A stretch of DNA of 64,000 bases. Source: Brevibacillus centrosporus (lineage in GTDB: Bacteria > Bacillota > Bacilli > Brevibacillales > Brevibacillaceae). Both the position numbers and the translations under genes were made by a program. The notes beneath the pieces were generated by a model. It saw only the letters and a program-made list of their open reading frames with translations, did not search any database and had not been told where the DNA came from. Positions 37,771-46,947 of this stretch are shown piece by piece (positions within the stretch are counted from its first letter, which is position 1; each line of letters opens with the position of its first letter). The stretch spans positions 1-64,000 of the forward strand of contig NZ_RHHP01000005.1 of the NCBI RefSeq assembly GCF_003710815.1, written 5' to 3'.

Positions 37771-38388
37771 ATGGAAATCAACCTGCTGATGTCAATCATA
37801 GAGCAATACGGTTACCTGGCCATTTTCTTCTTGCTATGGCTGGGAATCGTAGGATTGCCAATTCCTGACGAGCTTGTTGTGGCGACAGGAGGATTTTTGG
37901 TATCGATTGGCCTGCTGGACCCGGTGTACTCTTTTTTGGCAGGGTATCTTGGTGTGGCCTCCGGATTGACAATAGGCTTTTTACTTGGAAAATTTTTTGG
38001 CAAGCCTATCTTACAGTGGCTGTCGAAAAGCGAGAAAATGAGGCACGCCGTAGAACGCTCGACGGAGCTATTGCGAAAGTACGGGACTTCGGCGCTTTGT
38101 ATTAGTTATTTGTTTCCAGTCGTACGACATGTCGTTCCTTATCTGGTGGCGATGGGGGGCATGACCTATCGTCGTTATGCCCTGCTCTCTTACCCGATCG
38201 GTTTGGTATGGACGATCGCGTTTTACCTGCTGGGTTACGTGTTTGGGAATCACGTGGAGGCCATTGTGGTCATGATTCGTCATTACGGCTTCTACACGCT
38301 GCTCGTTTTGGTTGCCTTGCTCGTGATCGGCTTGGTCATTCGCAAATACGTCATGGGGAATCGGGCCTATCGGGCAAAAGGAGAGTAG
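37771..38388 (+). CDS. DedA/SNARE-associated family membrane protein
   Basis: A 205-residue integral membrane protein with about five hydrophobic segments. GLPIPDELVVATGGFLVSIG and the basic PVVRHVVPYLVAMGGM segment are DedA hallmarks. Members act as polyprenyl-phosphate or phospholipid transporters (flippases). The ATG at 37771 follows GGGGAAG. A DUF1294 gene follows eight bases later. Confidence 0.9.
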   Translation: MEINLLMSIIEQYGYLAIFFLLWLGIVGLPIPDELVVATGGFLVSIGLLDPVYSFLAGYLGVASGLTIGFLLGKFFGKPILQWLSKSEKMRHAVERSTELLRKYGTSALCISYLFPVVRHVVPYLVAMGGMTYRRYALLSYPIGLVWTIAFYLLGYVFGNHVEAIVVMIRHYGFYTLLVLVALLVIGLVIRKYVMGNRAYRAKGE

Positions 38389-38395
38389 GTAGGTC

Positions 38396-38752
38396 ATGTT
38401 TCATAAGCAATTGCACGCACATCGGAGAAACCGCAATCTCCTGCTTGCTGTAGGGTGGGTATTGGTAATCGCGGGCTGCGTCTCGTCGATCCTGTGGCTA
38501 GGGGGAGCTGGCGGTTTGCTCCTGAATGGGTATGCGTACTATTTGATGGCCATCGACAAACGGCTCGCTCCCAAACGAAGCTTCCGAATTCCGGAGGCGA
38601 GTCTCTTCCTGACGGCGATCTTGGGTGGAGGAATAGGTGCCTTGATCGGGATGCTGACGCTTCGCCACAAGACGAAGCATATCTCGTTTATGATTGTCGT
38701 CCCTGTTTTCTGTATCTTGCAACTGTTCCTGCTTTTGCAATCACTTATCTAG
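38396..38752 (+). CDS. DUF1294 membrane protein
   Basis: A 118-residue protein with three to four hydrophobic segments. The family core NGYAYYLMAIDKRLAPKRSFRIPEASL and GGGIGALIGMLTLRHKTKH is present. Function unknown. It follows the DedA gene closely and is probably co-transcribed with it. Confidence 0.85.
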   Translation: MFHKQLHAHRRNRNLLLAVGWVLVIAGCVSSILWLGGAGGLLLNGYAYYLMAIDKRLAPKRSFRIPEASLFLTAILGGGIGALIGMLTLRHKTKHISFMIVVPVFCILQLFLLLQSLI

Positions 38753-38876
38753 GAGAAAAGAAGGGTTTCGCATGCATGGCGTGCGAGGTCCTTTTTTTAT
38801 TGGGTTTTCATTTCCTTTCTTGGGCACACTATCCGTACATCTTTATCGAAAAGAGCGAATCAAAGGGGGGAGAGCG

Positions 38877-40412
38877 TTGAGCCAGTTTTGGAAGGCGTGG
38901 CAGAGACGGAAGGAAACCCTGCAGTCACAATCCTTGAATCTGCATGCGGATAAAAGTATGGAAAGCGTCTCTGACCTGATTCTCAGTGAAGATGTGGGTG
39001 AAAATATTTCGCTCATTCGCGAGGAGCTCGGAAAATGCGACGATCTGGTCATTCGCCGTTTTCAAAACAAAGATAATAAGGATTGCGCGATTTTTTTCCT
39101 AGATGGAATGGTTGATCGAAACATCATCAGCGACTTCATTATTCGCTATACGACGACGACGGATGTCACCTATGAGGGACCTGCTACAAATGAGCTGGAA
39201 GCGACAGACAGCTTGAGGCAAGTCATTCGCAATATCTTGTCCGGTACTGCTGTTCTGTTGGTTGATGGCAACAGCCAGGCGTATCTCAATAATACGCGGG
39301 GCTGGGATCGTCGCAGTGTAGAAGAGCCGCAGACAGAGTCTGTCGTGCGTGGACCTCGTGATGGATTCTGCGAGACGCTCTGTGTCAATTCTGCCCTCAT
39401 TCGGTTTCGGCTGAAAGACCCGAATCTACGAGTACGGCATATGGTCGTAGGGCAGAGGACGCAAACCGATATTTACGTCATGTATATCGAGGGTTTGGCT
39501 CATCAGCCGATCGTCGAAGAAGTTATTAGCCGGATCGAAAAAATCAATGTAGATGCTGTACTCGAGAGCGGTTATATCGAGCAATTGATTCAAGATCGCA
39601 GGTGGTCTCCTTTTCCTCAGATTCAAAATACCGAGCGGCCTGATAAAGTTGTCGCCAATCTCTTGGAAGGAAAAGTGGGGATTTTGGTCGATGGGACTCC
39701 GTTCGGATTGATTGCGCCTGCTGTCTTTTCTCAGTTCTATCAAAGCCCGGAAGATTACTATGAACGGTTTTACATTGCGACATTGATTCGCTTCATCCGC
39801 GTCATCAGTATTACCATTGCCTTGCTGCTGCCTTCGCTGTACATCGCATTCAGCTCCTTTCATCCGGAGATGATCCCCTCACGGCTTGTGATCGCGATGG
39901 CGGCCGGACGCTCCACTGTGCCGTTTCCCTCCCTCGTGGAAGCGTTATTCATGGAGCTGGCGATTGAGATCCTGCGGGAGGCGAGTGTGCGTCTGCCTGG
40001 TCCGATTGGTCCTACGATTGGGATCGTCGGAGCGTTGGTAGTAGGGGAAGCGGCGGTTTCCGCAGGACTCGTTAGCCCGGTCATGGTGATTATCGTCGCA
40101 GTGACGACAATTGGTTCGTTTGCGTCTCCAAGCTACAGTGCCGCAATTGCCATACGCATGCTGCGTTTTCCGGTGATGATCTTGGCAGGAATGTTCGGCT
40201 TGTACGGAATCATGCTGTTCTTGATCGTGATTCTTGTACATCTTTCGTCTATCAAGTCGTTTGGAGTATCGTATATGTCACCACTCAGTCCCTTGAATTT
40301 GCTCGGCATGCGCGATCTGTTCATTCGCGCTCCGCATCATTTGATGAAAACGCGCCCCAGCATGTTTCATGTTCATGATAAAGTCCGGATGAGAGAGGAG
40401 GATAAACCATGA
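38877..40412 (+). CDS. GerA-family spore germination protein (A subunit)
   Basis: The 511-residue subunit of a nutrient germinant receptor sits in the spore inner membrane. A long soluble N-terminal region (about 290 residues, with VRGPRDGFCETL) precedes about five membrane segments containing PGPIGPTIGIVGALVVGEAAV-type sequence. The TTG at 38877 after AAGGGGGGAG is the likely start; the frame opens earlier but overlaps DUF1294. It overlaps the GerB gene by ATGA. It is the first gene of an A-B-C-B operon. Confidence 0.92.
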   Translation: MSQFWKAWQRRKETLQSQSLNLHADKSMESVSDLILSEDVGENISLIREELGKCDDLVIRRFQNKDNKDCAIFFLDGMVDRNIISDFIIRYTTTTDVTYEGPATNELEATDSLRQVIRNILSGTAVLLVDGNSQAYLNNTRGWDRRSVEEPQTESVVRGPRDGFCETLCVNSALIRFRLKDPNLRVRHMVVGQRTQTDIYVMYIEGLAHQPIVEEVISRIEKINVDAVLESGYIEQLIQDRRWSPFPQIQNTERPDKVVANLLEGKVGILVDGTPFGLIAPAVFSQFYQSPEDYYERFYIATLIRFIRVISITIALLLPSLYIAFSSFHPEMIPSRLVIAMAAGRSTVPFPSLVEALFMELAIEILREASVRLPGPIGPTIGIVGALVVGEAAVSAGLVSPVMVIIVAVTTIGSFASPSYSAAIAIRMLRFPVMILAGMFGLYGIMLFLIVILVHLSSIKSFGVSYMSPLSPLNLLGMRDLFIRAPHHLMKTRPSMFHVHDKVRMREEDKP

Positions 40413-41569
40413 GCCAGAAGCAGGTGAGCCGCGATATCAATACCTTTTCGCTGTGGCAGCAAACCTCCCTGATTGCAAGCACGCTGATTGGAGTAGGTGT
40501 CTTGACGTTGCCAAGGACGACAAGCGCCAAGCTGTATGAGGCGGGATGGCTTGCTCCTCTTATCGGTTCCTTTTGGGTCTTTTTGTCCGTGTGGATGATC
40601 GCCAAATTGAGCGATCGATTCCCGGGGAAGACATTTATCGAATACAGTCCCATTGTTTGGGGATCTGCCAAACATCCACGTCTGGGGAGATGGCTGAGTC
40701 TTCCCTGGGTGATCGGCTATTTGCTATTTCTGTATTTATCTACAGCTATTGTCGCTCGAGTATTTGGTGAGGTAGTCGTAACCTCCGTTCTGCTCGATAC
40801 CCCGCTGGAGGTTATCATCATCACGATGTTTCTGCTGGCGCAAATGCTATGTATGCATGAAGTCGATGTGCTTGCTCGAATTAACGAGCTGCTGTTTCCT
40901 CTGATTTTGTTTCCTGTTCTGGTCATTGCGATCGCATCATTTCAAAAAGCAGAGTGGAACAACATGCTCCCCTTGTATCGCGTTCCGGGGAGGGCGCTTT
41001 TTGAAGGAATCTATGAAACGGTTTACTCGTTCTCTGGCTATGAGATCATGCTGATCTTCTACGCCTACGCACACGAGAACCAGAGCAAGGTGAAGGCGGG
41101 GTTTTACGGAATTGGCATTGCCACGTTTGTCTATACACTGATTGTCTTAGCTGGCATCGTGGTATTTGGTTATGAGGAGCTGCAGAGAGTTTCGTGGCCG
41201 ACGCTGGAGCTTGTGAAAACGACGCAAGTCCCGGGCCTGATTCTGGAGCGTCTGGAATCCGCCTTTTTGGCCGTATGGGTAGCCGCCGTGTTCACTACGG
41301 TGGCTAATGCCTATTATGCATTCGTGTATGGACTGCGACAGCTGTTTAATAAGGGGATCCAATTCCAGCGTATCATCTCTGCCATTCTTTTTATTCCGCT
41401 CTTTTTTATTGCGCTATGGCCGCAAAACATCGTGGATATTTTTCGAGCCAGCTCTTATTTAGGGATCATTAGCCTTTACCTCAACCTGGGTATTCCGCTT
41501 CTCTATTTACTCGTAGTATTTGCTCGAGGAATGGGGAGCAAGGCGAAGGAGAGGAAAGCGGGTGGCTAA
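40409..41569 (+). CDS. GerB-family germination receptor permease
   Basis: The 386-residue protein has about ten membrane segments of the amino-acid-permease type found in GerAB/GerBB/GerKB. It opens with WQQTSLIASTLIGVGVLTLPR, where the germinant is thought to bind. It begins within the GerA-subunit stop codon. The start codon is ATG with GAGAGGAGG upstream. Confidence 0.92.
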   Translation: MSQKQVSRDINTFSLWQQTSLIASTLIGVGVLTLPRTTSAKLYEAGWLAPLIGSFWVFLSVWMIAKLSDRFPGKTFIEYSPIVWGSAKHPRLGRWLSLPWVIGYLLFLYLSTAIVARVFGEVVVTSVLLDTPLEVIIITMFLLAQMLCMHEVDVLARINELLFPLILFPVLVIAIASFQKAEWNNMLPLYRVPGRALFEGIYETVYSFSGYEIMLIFYAYAHENQSKVKAGFYGIGIATFVYTLIVLAGIVVFGYEELQRVSWPTLELVKTTQVPGLILERLESAFLAVWVAAVFTTVANAYYAFVYGLRQLFNKGIQFQRIISAILFIPLFFIALWPQNIVDIFRASSYLGIISLYLNLGIPLLYLLVVFARGMGSKAKERKAGG

Positions 41570-42728
41570 ACACTGGTGCCGATTCGCTGTTCTTTTGGTT
41601 TTCGTGACGATGCTGACAGGCTGCTGGGATCGGAGGGAGCTGGAGGAGCGTACCTCTGTGTTAGCCGTCGCGGTCGATATTGTGGAGGGCAGAGAGGATC
41701 TGTATAAAATGACTGTCCAGATTCCCATTCCGATCAAGATCGCGGGGAGCAGTGGACAAGGCGGCGGTGGGAACTCGGACGCCGTCAAAATCATGAGCGT
41801 GACGGGCAGGACCGTGACAGACGCAGCAAATAACCTGCAGCTGCGGCTCAACCAAAAGCTGTTTCTCGGCCATACCCGCGTTCTTGCCATCAGTGAAGAG
41901 GTGGCAAAAAGAGGGATTCAGGACATCATGGACGGCTATCGCCGCGAACCGCAGATCCGCAGGCTGATGTGGCCGATCATTGTGAAGGGCGAGGCAGCCT
42001 CCCTTTTGAAAATCAAGCCGCAGCTGGCGCAAATCCCGGTGGTGTTTTTGATGGATCTCATCGAGAATGGCTCGAAGATGGGGACGATCCCGGATCAGAC
42101 GTTAGGAGACTATTTTAATCAAACCTCGAACAAGTCGATGGAGCCGTTCCTAAATTACGTACAGGCTAGCGAGAGTGAAGTGAGATGGAAGGGCATAGCC
42201 GTCTTTCGTGGTCACAAAATGGTAGGTGCGATCAACGATATTCAATCCTGGTCCTTGCTGCAGCTGCGAAACGAACAGCGTGGAGGCGATGTCATTATCC
42301 CTCTCCCAGGCGAGCAAGGGGGCTTTGTAACGTTCCGCCCGCATTTTGTCAAGACCAAGTTAAAGCTAAATGACAGTCATGTTCTTGGCAATCAAAAGAA
42401 GTCAAACCCTCAGCACTCAGCCACGTTTTATTGCGAGCTTCAGGGAGATATTGTTGAAGTAACCAAAGACCTGCATATCCCGCCAGAAGAATTCATCAAG
42501 AAAATGCAGACATTGATCAAGAAAGAAATGGAAAATCGGGCGAAAAAACTGTTCACCCAGCTGCAGAAGGACTACAACAGCGATATCTTGCGAATTGGAC
42601 TCGCATTGCGTGCCCATCATTACCGCGATTATTGGGAAAAACACGATTGGAAAAAGGAATTTAAAGACTTTCCGGTCGAGGCTGTCTATACCATCAAGAT
42701 TCGCCGGTTGGGTATGGAAATGCAATAG
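41562..42728 (+). CDS. GerC-family germination receptor lipoprotein
   Basis: The 388-residue protein has a signal peptide ending in the lipobox MLTGC, so it is lipid-anchored on the outer face of the spore inner membrane. GCWDRRELEER immediately after is the GerAC signature. The GTG start at 41562 lies inside the end of the permease gene, with GAAGGAGAGG upstream; the frame opens earlier at 41520 without merit. It completes the A-B-C receptor set. Confidence 0.92.
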   Translation: MAKHWCRFAVLLVFVTMLTGCWDRRELEERTSVLAVAVDIVEGREDLYKMTVQIPIPIKIAGSSGQGGGGNSDAVKIMSVTGRTVTDAANNLQLRLNQKLFLGHTRVLAISEEVAKRGIQDIMDGYRREPQIRRLMWPIIVKGEAASLLKIKPQLAQIPVVFLMDLIENGSKMGTIPDQTLGDYFNQTSNKSMEPFLNYVQASESEVRWKGIAVFRGHKMVGAINDIQSWSLLQLRNEQRGGDVIIPLPGEQGGFVTFRPHFVKTKLKLNDSHVLGNQKKSNPQHSATFYCELQGDIVEVTKDLHIPPEEFIKKMQTLIKKEMENRAKKLFTQLQKDYNSDILRIGLALRAHHYRDYWEKHDWKKEFKDFPVEAVYTIKIRRLGMEMQ

Positions 42729-42740
42729 GAGCGAGAGAGA

Positions 42741-43892
42741 ATGAAAAGTCAACGGAGAGTCGTCAGCACCTGGCAACTAATCAGTTTTATGATTAGCTCG
42801 ATGATTGGGGTCGGGATCTTATCGATGCCTCGCACAGCCAGTGAAACTTTAAATGAAATGGGATGGATGGGGCCGATCGTTGGGGGGCTCATCGCGATGC
42901 TGCCGTTGCTTGGGATGGTGTACTTAAGCAAGGAGTATCCCGGACTTACCTTTATTGAGTACAGCCCTTTGATTCTATGTGGAGAGAAGCACGTCAAATG
43001 GGGGAAAATTCTCTGCATCCCGTGGTTCTTCATCTTCTTCTCGTTCCAATTCCTAAATGCAGGGATGGTTGCCAGGGGGTTCGGAGAAGTCGTTGTGACA
43101 GCAGTTCTCCTGGAAACGCCGTTGGAAGCCATCCTGATCACCCTATTTTTGATCGTATTGTTTCTCTGTATGCATGAAGTGGATGTCCTAGTTCGCGTCA
43201 ACGAGCTCCTGTTTCCCATCATGCTCATCCCGGTTTTCCTGATTCCTTATGTCTCCTTAACCAGCGCGGATTGGAACAATTTGCTGCCGCTGCATCTGGA
43301 TTCGTTCGAGGCGCTCGTTGAAACCGGAATCAATACCTTCTCGCTCTATACCGGATATGAGCTGTTGATGATCTTTTTTGGTTTGGCGATGCCTGGAGCA
43401 AAAATCGGACTGGCTACCTGGATTGGACTCGTATTCACGGTCGTTTCCTACGCGCTGACGGCAGTAGCGGGCATCGTCGTGTTTGGCTATGAAGAATTGC
43501 AAAACATGATCTGGCCGACACTGGAGCTGGTCAAGACCGCAACCCGCACCGGATGGTTTCCGGAGCGGCTGGAATCTGCGTTTCTGGCGATCTGGGTCGC
43601 ATCGGTGTTTACGACGTTGGGGAATATGTTTTATTCCACGGTGTACGGGATCCGATTGTTACTGGGGAAAAGCATTCGGTTTCAGCGAATTCTTTCGTTC
43701 GTGCTACTCATTCCTTTGCTGTACGTCACGCTTTTACCGCAGAGCATTGTGGAGTTCTTTGCCTATGCCAGGTACCTGACCTATTATGGATATATCAGCA
43801 CGGTGCTGATTCCTGTGCTTTTAGCGATCATTCATTGGCTGCGAAAGAAGACTTTCGATGAGACGCAAGACAGCAAAAAGGGAGTGACATAA
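42741..43892 (+). CDS. second GerB-family germination permease
   Basis: A 383-residue paralogue of the permease at 40409, sharing FGEVVVTAVLLETPLEAI and VFGYEELQ with it, and with about ten membrane segments. AGGAGCGAG lies before the ATG. Its place after the C subunit in the same operon is unusual and suggests an alternative B subunit for the receptor. Its stop codon lies in the loop of a long terminator hairpin. Confidence 0.92.
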   Translation: MKSQRRVVSTWQLISFMISSMIGVGILSMPRTASETLNEMGWMGPIVGGLIAMLPLLGMVYLSKEYPGLTFIEYSPLILCGEKHVKWGKILCIPWFFIFFSFQFLNAGMVARGFGEVVVTAVLLETPLEAILITLFLIVLFLCMHEVDVLVRVNELLFPIMLIPVFLIPYVSLTSADWNNLLPLHLDSFEALVETGINTFSLYTGYELLMIFFGLAMPGAKIGLATWIGLVFTVVSYALTAVAGIVVFGYEELQNMIWPTLELVKTATRTGWFPERLESAFLAIWVASVFTTLGNMFYSTVYGIRLLLGKSIRFQRILSFVLLIPLLYVTLLPQSIVEFFAYARYLTYYGYISTVLIPVLLAIIHWLRKKTFDETQDSKKGVT

Positions 43893-43910
43893 TCGTCGCT
43901 CCCTTTTTGC
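43873..43910. terminator. bidirectional terminator spanning the gerB stop codon
   Basis: GCAAAAAGGGAGTGAC at 43873-43888 pairs at 15 of 16 positions with the segment at 43895-43910, with a six-base loop that contains the stop codon. A and T tracts flank both sides, so it can also end sspI transcription. Confidence 0.92.
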
Positions 43911-43943
43911 TAGAAGCTGCCAATGCAAGCAGTCAGCGCTTTT

Positions 43944-44180
43944 CTACATCGGTTTTTCCGTCGTCTCCGGCAAATGGCCGGCGATGGTTTCCACCATTTC
44001 CTGGCGGGATGAGGAATCGCTGTTTTGCCACAGCACTTCAAACAAGACGCCGAGTCCGGGCAAGGTCTTTTCCTGACCGCTGGTAATCGCATCGGTGATC
44101 GTCTCTTCGACCGCTGATGGGTCTGAGCCCTGCATTTTGTACATGATGGCTTGACGAAGATTGAGCGAGGCAATGTTCAT
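43944..44180 (-). CDS. sspI: small acid-soluble spore protein SspI
   Basis: The 78-residue protein MNIASLNLRQAIMYKM with TITDAITSGQEKTLPGLGVLFEVLW matches SspI, a minor SASP made in the forespore. The start at 44180 has AGAGAGGTG about ten bases upstream; the longer open frame to 44249 covers its promoter and should not be used. It is convergent with the germination operon and divergent from ktrA. Confidence 0.93.
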   Translation of the reverse strand: MNIASLNLRQAIMYKMQGSDPSAVEETITDAITSGQEKTLPGLGVLFEVLWQNSDSSSRQEMVETIAGHLPETTEKPM

Positions 44181-44221
44181 GACGGACCGCACACCTCTCT
44201 TGGGGAAAATGAAATCGCACT

Positions 44222-44251
44222 TAGTATTTGTCCCGCAGCGATGCCTCATAC
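44222..44251 (-). promoter_or_regulatory. probable sigma-G promoter of sspI
   Basis: On the minus strand GTATG (44247-44251) and AATACTA (44222-44228) are 18 bases apart, close to the forespore consensus gHATR-N18-CATHHTA (one mismatch in the -10). It lies 42 bases before the sspI start. Confidence 0.65.
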
Positions 44252-44277
44252 GTCTTTTGTAGGTGGGGACAGGGTTG

Positions 44278-44286
44278 TGTTATAAT
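44278..44286 (+). promoter_or_regulatory. extended -10 promoter of ktrA
   Basis: TGTTATAAT at 44278-44286 is a perfect TGnTATAAT extended -10 box, 53 bases before the ktrA start; the -35 region is poor, as often in extended -10 promoters. Confidence 0.65.
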
Positions 44287-44338
44287 GCAAGGTATTGGAA
44301 AAAGCCGCTAGGTGAGCGGCGTGGAGGAGTAGATCAGG

Positions 44339-44992
44339 ATGTCAAAGCAATTTGCCATTATTGGAATGGGACGCTTTGGTTCCAGTGTTGCCCGGACCTT
44401 GTACGAAATGGATTACGAGGTTATGGGGATCGATGAAAATGAGGAACGCATTAACGAAAACATTCAGTACGTTACCCATGCAGTCGCAGCTGATTCGACA
44501 GACGAGCGGGCTTTAAAGGAAATCGGTATCCGTAACTTTGATGTCGTGGTGGTTGCCATCGGCGTGGATATACAAGCGAGTATCCTTACTGTGCTGACGT
44601 TAAAGGAGCTTGGCGTGAAAAAAATCGTAGCCAAGGCGCAAAACGAACGGCATGGACAAGTTCTGTACAAGGTTGGGGCAGATCGAGTCGTCTTTCCAGA
44701 ACGAGACATGGGAGTGCGGGTCGCCCATAATCTTATCTCGGCTAACGTCTTGGACTTTATCGAGCTGGCAGACGATTACAGCGTAGCGGAGGTCGTCGTA
44801 TCCTCCAAGTTTGTGGGAAAGGATCTGCGTCAGCTGGACATCCGGAAGAATTACAGGGTTAACGTAATCGCCATCAAGAGTGGTGACAAATTCAACATCG
44901 CACCAAATCCAGAAGAAGTGATCCAATACGGGGATGTCCTCGTCGTTATCGGGAACAACAAGGATTTGAAGGCATTTGAGGAGCGGGCATAG
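44339..44992 (+). CDS. ktrA: KtrA-type potassium uptake regulatory subunit
   Basis: The 217-residue cytoplasmic RCK protein gates the Ktr channel. The nucleotide fold FAIIGMGRFGSSVARTLYEMDYEVMGID has its glycine motif at residues 9-14. The first ~130 residues form the ADP/ATP-binding RCK_N domain, and the remainder is TrkA_C, which binds cyclic di-AMP in homologues. The channel subunit KtrB is at 31404. GGAGGAG lies before the ATG. Confidence 0.92.
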   Translation: MSKQFAIIGMGRFGSSVARTLYEMDYEVMGIDENEERINENIQYVTHAVAADSTDERALKEIGIRNFDVVVVAIGVDIQASILTVLTLKELGVKKIVAKAQNERHGQVLYKVGADRVVFPERDMGVRVAHNLISANVLDFIELADDYSVAEVVVSSKFVGKDLRQLDIRKNYRVNVIAIKSGDKFNIAPNPEEVIQYGDVLVVIGNNKDLKAFEERA

Positions 44993-44996
44993 AAAC

Positions 44997-45824
44997 ATGG
45001 CACAGGAAAGCATTACGTCGGTACAAAATCCGCAGATCAAGCGGCTGCATCAATTGCTGGAGAAAAAAGGGAGAGAAGCACAGGGCCGTTTTCTCGTGGA
45101 AGGAGCGCATCTGGTTGAAGAGGCGCTGAAGAGCGGAGCTGAGGTGCTGACGATTTTGTATGACAGTGAGCGGGATATGGACGCGGTCTGTAGACAAGCT
45201 TTGAACAACCACCCGCACAGCGTACAGGTGATTGCCGCTTCCGCTGCCGTATTGGCGAAGCTTTCGGAAACGAAATCCCCGCAAGGAATTGTGGCGGAAG
45301 TAAAAAAGAAGCAGGTCAACTGGGATGACTGGATGACGGAAAAGGCGGCAGGGCAAGAGGGGATGCTGCTGTTGCTGCTCGATGAAATCCAGGATCCGGG
45401 CAATCTGGGGACGATCTTGCGCACGGCGGAAGCTGCGGGAGTCGATGGCGTCGTTTTAGGAAAAGGCAGTGTCGATCTGTACAATGGGAAAGTGATGCGT
45501 TCGACGATGGGGGCATTATTCAGGCTGCCGGTGTTCACGCGTTCCTTGCCTGAAGTAGCCGATGAGTGGCAGGCGCAGGGCGGGCAGCTGCTCGTATCGA
45601 CCCTCCATGAGCAAAGTATTTCATACGATGCCGTTCCCTACGCACAAAAAGCAGCTATCGTGATTGGCAATGAAGGACGAGGTGTATCTGCCGCAATGGT
45701 AGAGCGGGCGGATTACCTGGTCCACATCCCAATTTACGGACGAGCGGAATCATTGAATGCCGCTGTGGCAGCGGGTGTGTTTGTGTATGAGGCCCAGCGA
45801 AAAAGAAAAGATCGGCTCATTTAG
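44997..45824 (+). CDS. TrmH/SpoU-family RNA 2'-O-methyltransferase
   Basis: The 275-residue protein has an N-terminal substrate-binding domain (GRFLVEGAHLVEEALKSG) and a SPOUT catalytic domain with DEIQDPGNLGTILRTAEAAGVDGVVLGK, then IVIGNEGRGVS and ESLNAAVAAGV, the three SpoU motifs with the trefoil knot. Homologues methylate ribose in 23S rRNA. It starts four bases after ktrA. It often neighbours pheS in Firmicutes, as here. Confidence 0.92.
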   Translation: MAQESITSVQNPQIKRLHQLLEKKGREAQGRFLVEGAHLVEEALKSGAEVLTILYDSERDMDAVCRQALNNHPHSVQVIAASAAVLAKLSETKSPQGIVAEVKKKQVNWDDWMTEKAAGQEGMLLLLLDEIQDPGNLGTILRTAEAAGVDGVVLGKGSVDLYNGKVMRSTMGALFRLPVFTRSLPEVADEWQAQGGQLLVSTLHEQSISYDAVPYAQKAAIVIGNEGRGVSAAMVERADYLVHIPIYGRAESLNAAVAAGVFVYEAQRKRKDRLI

Positions 45825-45834
45825 CCGATCTTTT
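45807..45834. terminator. bidirectional terminator carrying two stop codons
   Basis: AAAAGATCGGCT and its exact complement AGCCGATCTTTT form a 12-base-pair stem with loop CATT. The stop codons of both convergent genes fall in or next to the loop, so the two genes share one hairpin. Confidence 0.93.
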
Positions 45835-46531
45835 GCTTTTCTTTATATTCTTCGCGAGCCAGCTGCCATTGATCCTGGGCCATGCGGATAATCCCGCTTT
45901 CCATGGTCGTATTTCGAAAGGCGAGAGCTTTGCCGAAGTATTTGATGGCGAGATCAAATTTTTTCAGACGGCGATACAGCTCACCGATCAAGTACAAGAG
46001 GCGAACCTCGGACATTTCCTTGTCTCCCTGCGTATAGTCGGAGTGTATGTAAGACAGTTCGTACTCATCGACGGCCATACCCAGAAAGCGCAGCTCTTCC
46101 TCTGATTTCTCCAGGGAGCGGTACAGCCAAGCCAGCCTCAGGTATAGACCTGCTTTCACGGAATGGGGCTGATCGGTTATTTCTGCCGCGTATATCGCGA
46201 GCTTGTAGCTGACGATCGCTTCCGGGACTTGCCGGATCGAACCAAAGTCTTTTGGAGTCCATTTCGACGAGATCTGCTCTTCCACCGCTTGCTTTTCCCA
46301 TGGGCTGAGCTTGGGCTTGAACTGGTCCGTGAAGGCAAAGCCGCATGCCGGGCAAACGTTTACCGTATAGAGAATGGGATTGAGTGACTGCTCCTTGAAA
46401 CGGGTATAAAAATCAGAATCGCGATGTGCCATTGCGAGCGAACCGCCGCGAATTCGCTTGGTTGAAAAGGGAGTCTGGCAATGCCGGCATGTGCAAGACC
46501 TGTCGTATAATGCGGAAACCTTATCGATCAT
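45821..46531 (-). CDS. DUF2225 family protein with zinc-ribbon and TPR-like region
   Basis: The 236-residue protein carries two CxxC pairs (CRHCQTPF near residue 14 and CPACGFAF near residue 60), typical of a zinc ribbon. It is followed by helical repeats resembling TPR (residues about 110-225). The family is DUF2225, of unknown function, common in Bacillales. No signal peptide was seen. It converges on the rRNA methyltransferase and shares its terminator. Confidence 0.85.
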   Translation of the reverse strand: MIDKVSALYDRSCTCRHCQTPFSTKRIRGGSLAMAHRDSDFYTRFKEQSLNPILYTVNVCPACGFAFTDQFKPKLSPWEKQAVEEQISSKWTPKDFGSIRQVPEAIVSYKLAIYAAEITDQPHSVKAGLYLRLAWLYRSLEKSEEELRFLGMAVDEYELSYIHSDYTQGDKEMSEVRLLYLIGELYRRLKKFDLAIKYFGKALAFRNTTMESGIIRMAQDQWQLAREEYKEKQKIG

Positions 46532-46603
46532 GGCAAAAGTCCCCTTTCTCTTATAAAAATCGATCGGTCTGGAAATGCTGATCTATATGTACGATTTGTG
46601 CAA

Positions 46604-46632
46604 TTGAAAGTTTGCTTTTCTTACGCTATAAT
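46604..46632 (+). promoter_or_regulatory. sigma-A promoter of pheST
   Basis: TTGAAA at 46604-46609 and TATAAT at 46627-46632 are 17 bases apart, just upstream of the T-box leader. Confidence 0.85.
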
Positions 46633-46644
46633 TTCCCTACGTCT

Positions 46645-46929
46645 AATTATAACGTAAAGCCATGACGGAGAATAGTACGCAGGTCCTACATGTTTTCAGG
46701 GAGAGGATGCCACAGACTGAGAGCATCTTTAGCACTGTAGCTGCCGAATTCACTCCATAGCCGCACTCTGAACCGTTTTTACGCAGTAGGAGCCAGCCGG
46801 GTCACGCCCGTTACCAGTGGTCTTGAGTGAGACAATAGTCACGCCGGAAAGTAGGCTTGTGGACTTGTCTAACAAGGGTGGTACCGCGAGAAAAAAAGTA
46901 ACTCGTCCCTTTTGAGGGGCGGGTTTTTC
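46645..46929 (+). ncRNA. T-box leader of pheST, phenylalanine-specific
   Basis: The leader contains an AGTA motif (in GAATAGTACGCAGG), a distal stem I and the specifier TTC (Phe) in CCGAATTCACTCC. The T-box AAGGGTGGTACCGCG is at 46874-46888, and a terminator (AACTCGTCCC with GGGGCGGGTT at 46900-46925, then T residues) ends it. Uncharged tRNA-Phe is predicted to allow read-through into pheS. Confidence 0.92.
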
Positions 46930-46947
46930 TTTTTTTTTCAACGTATA

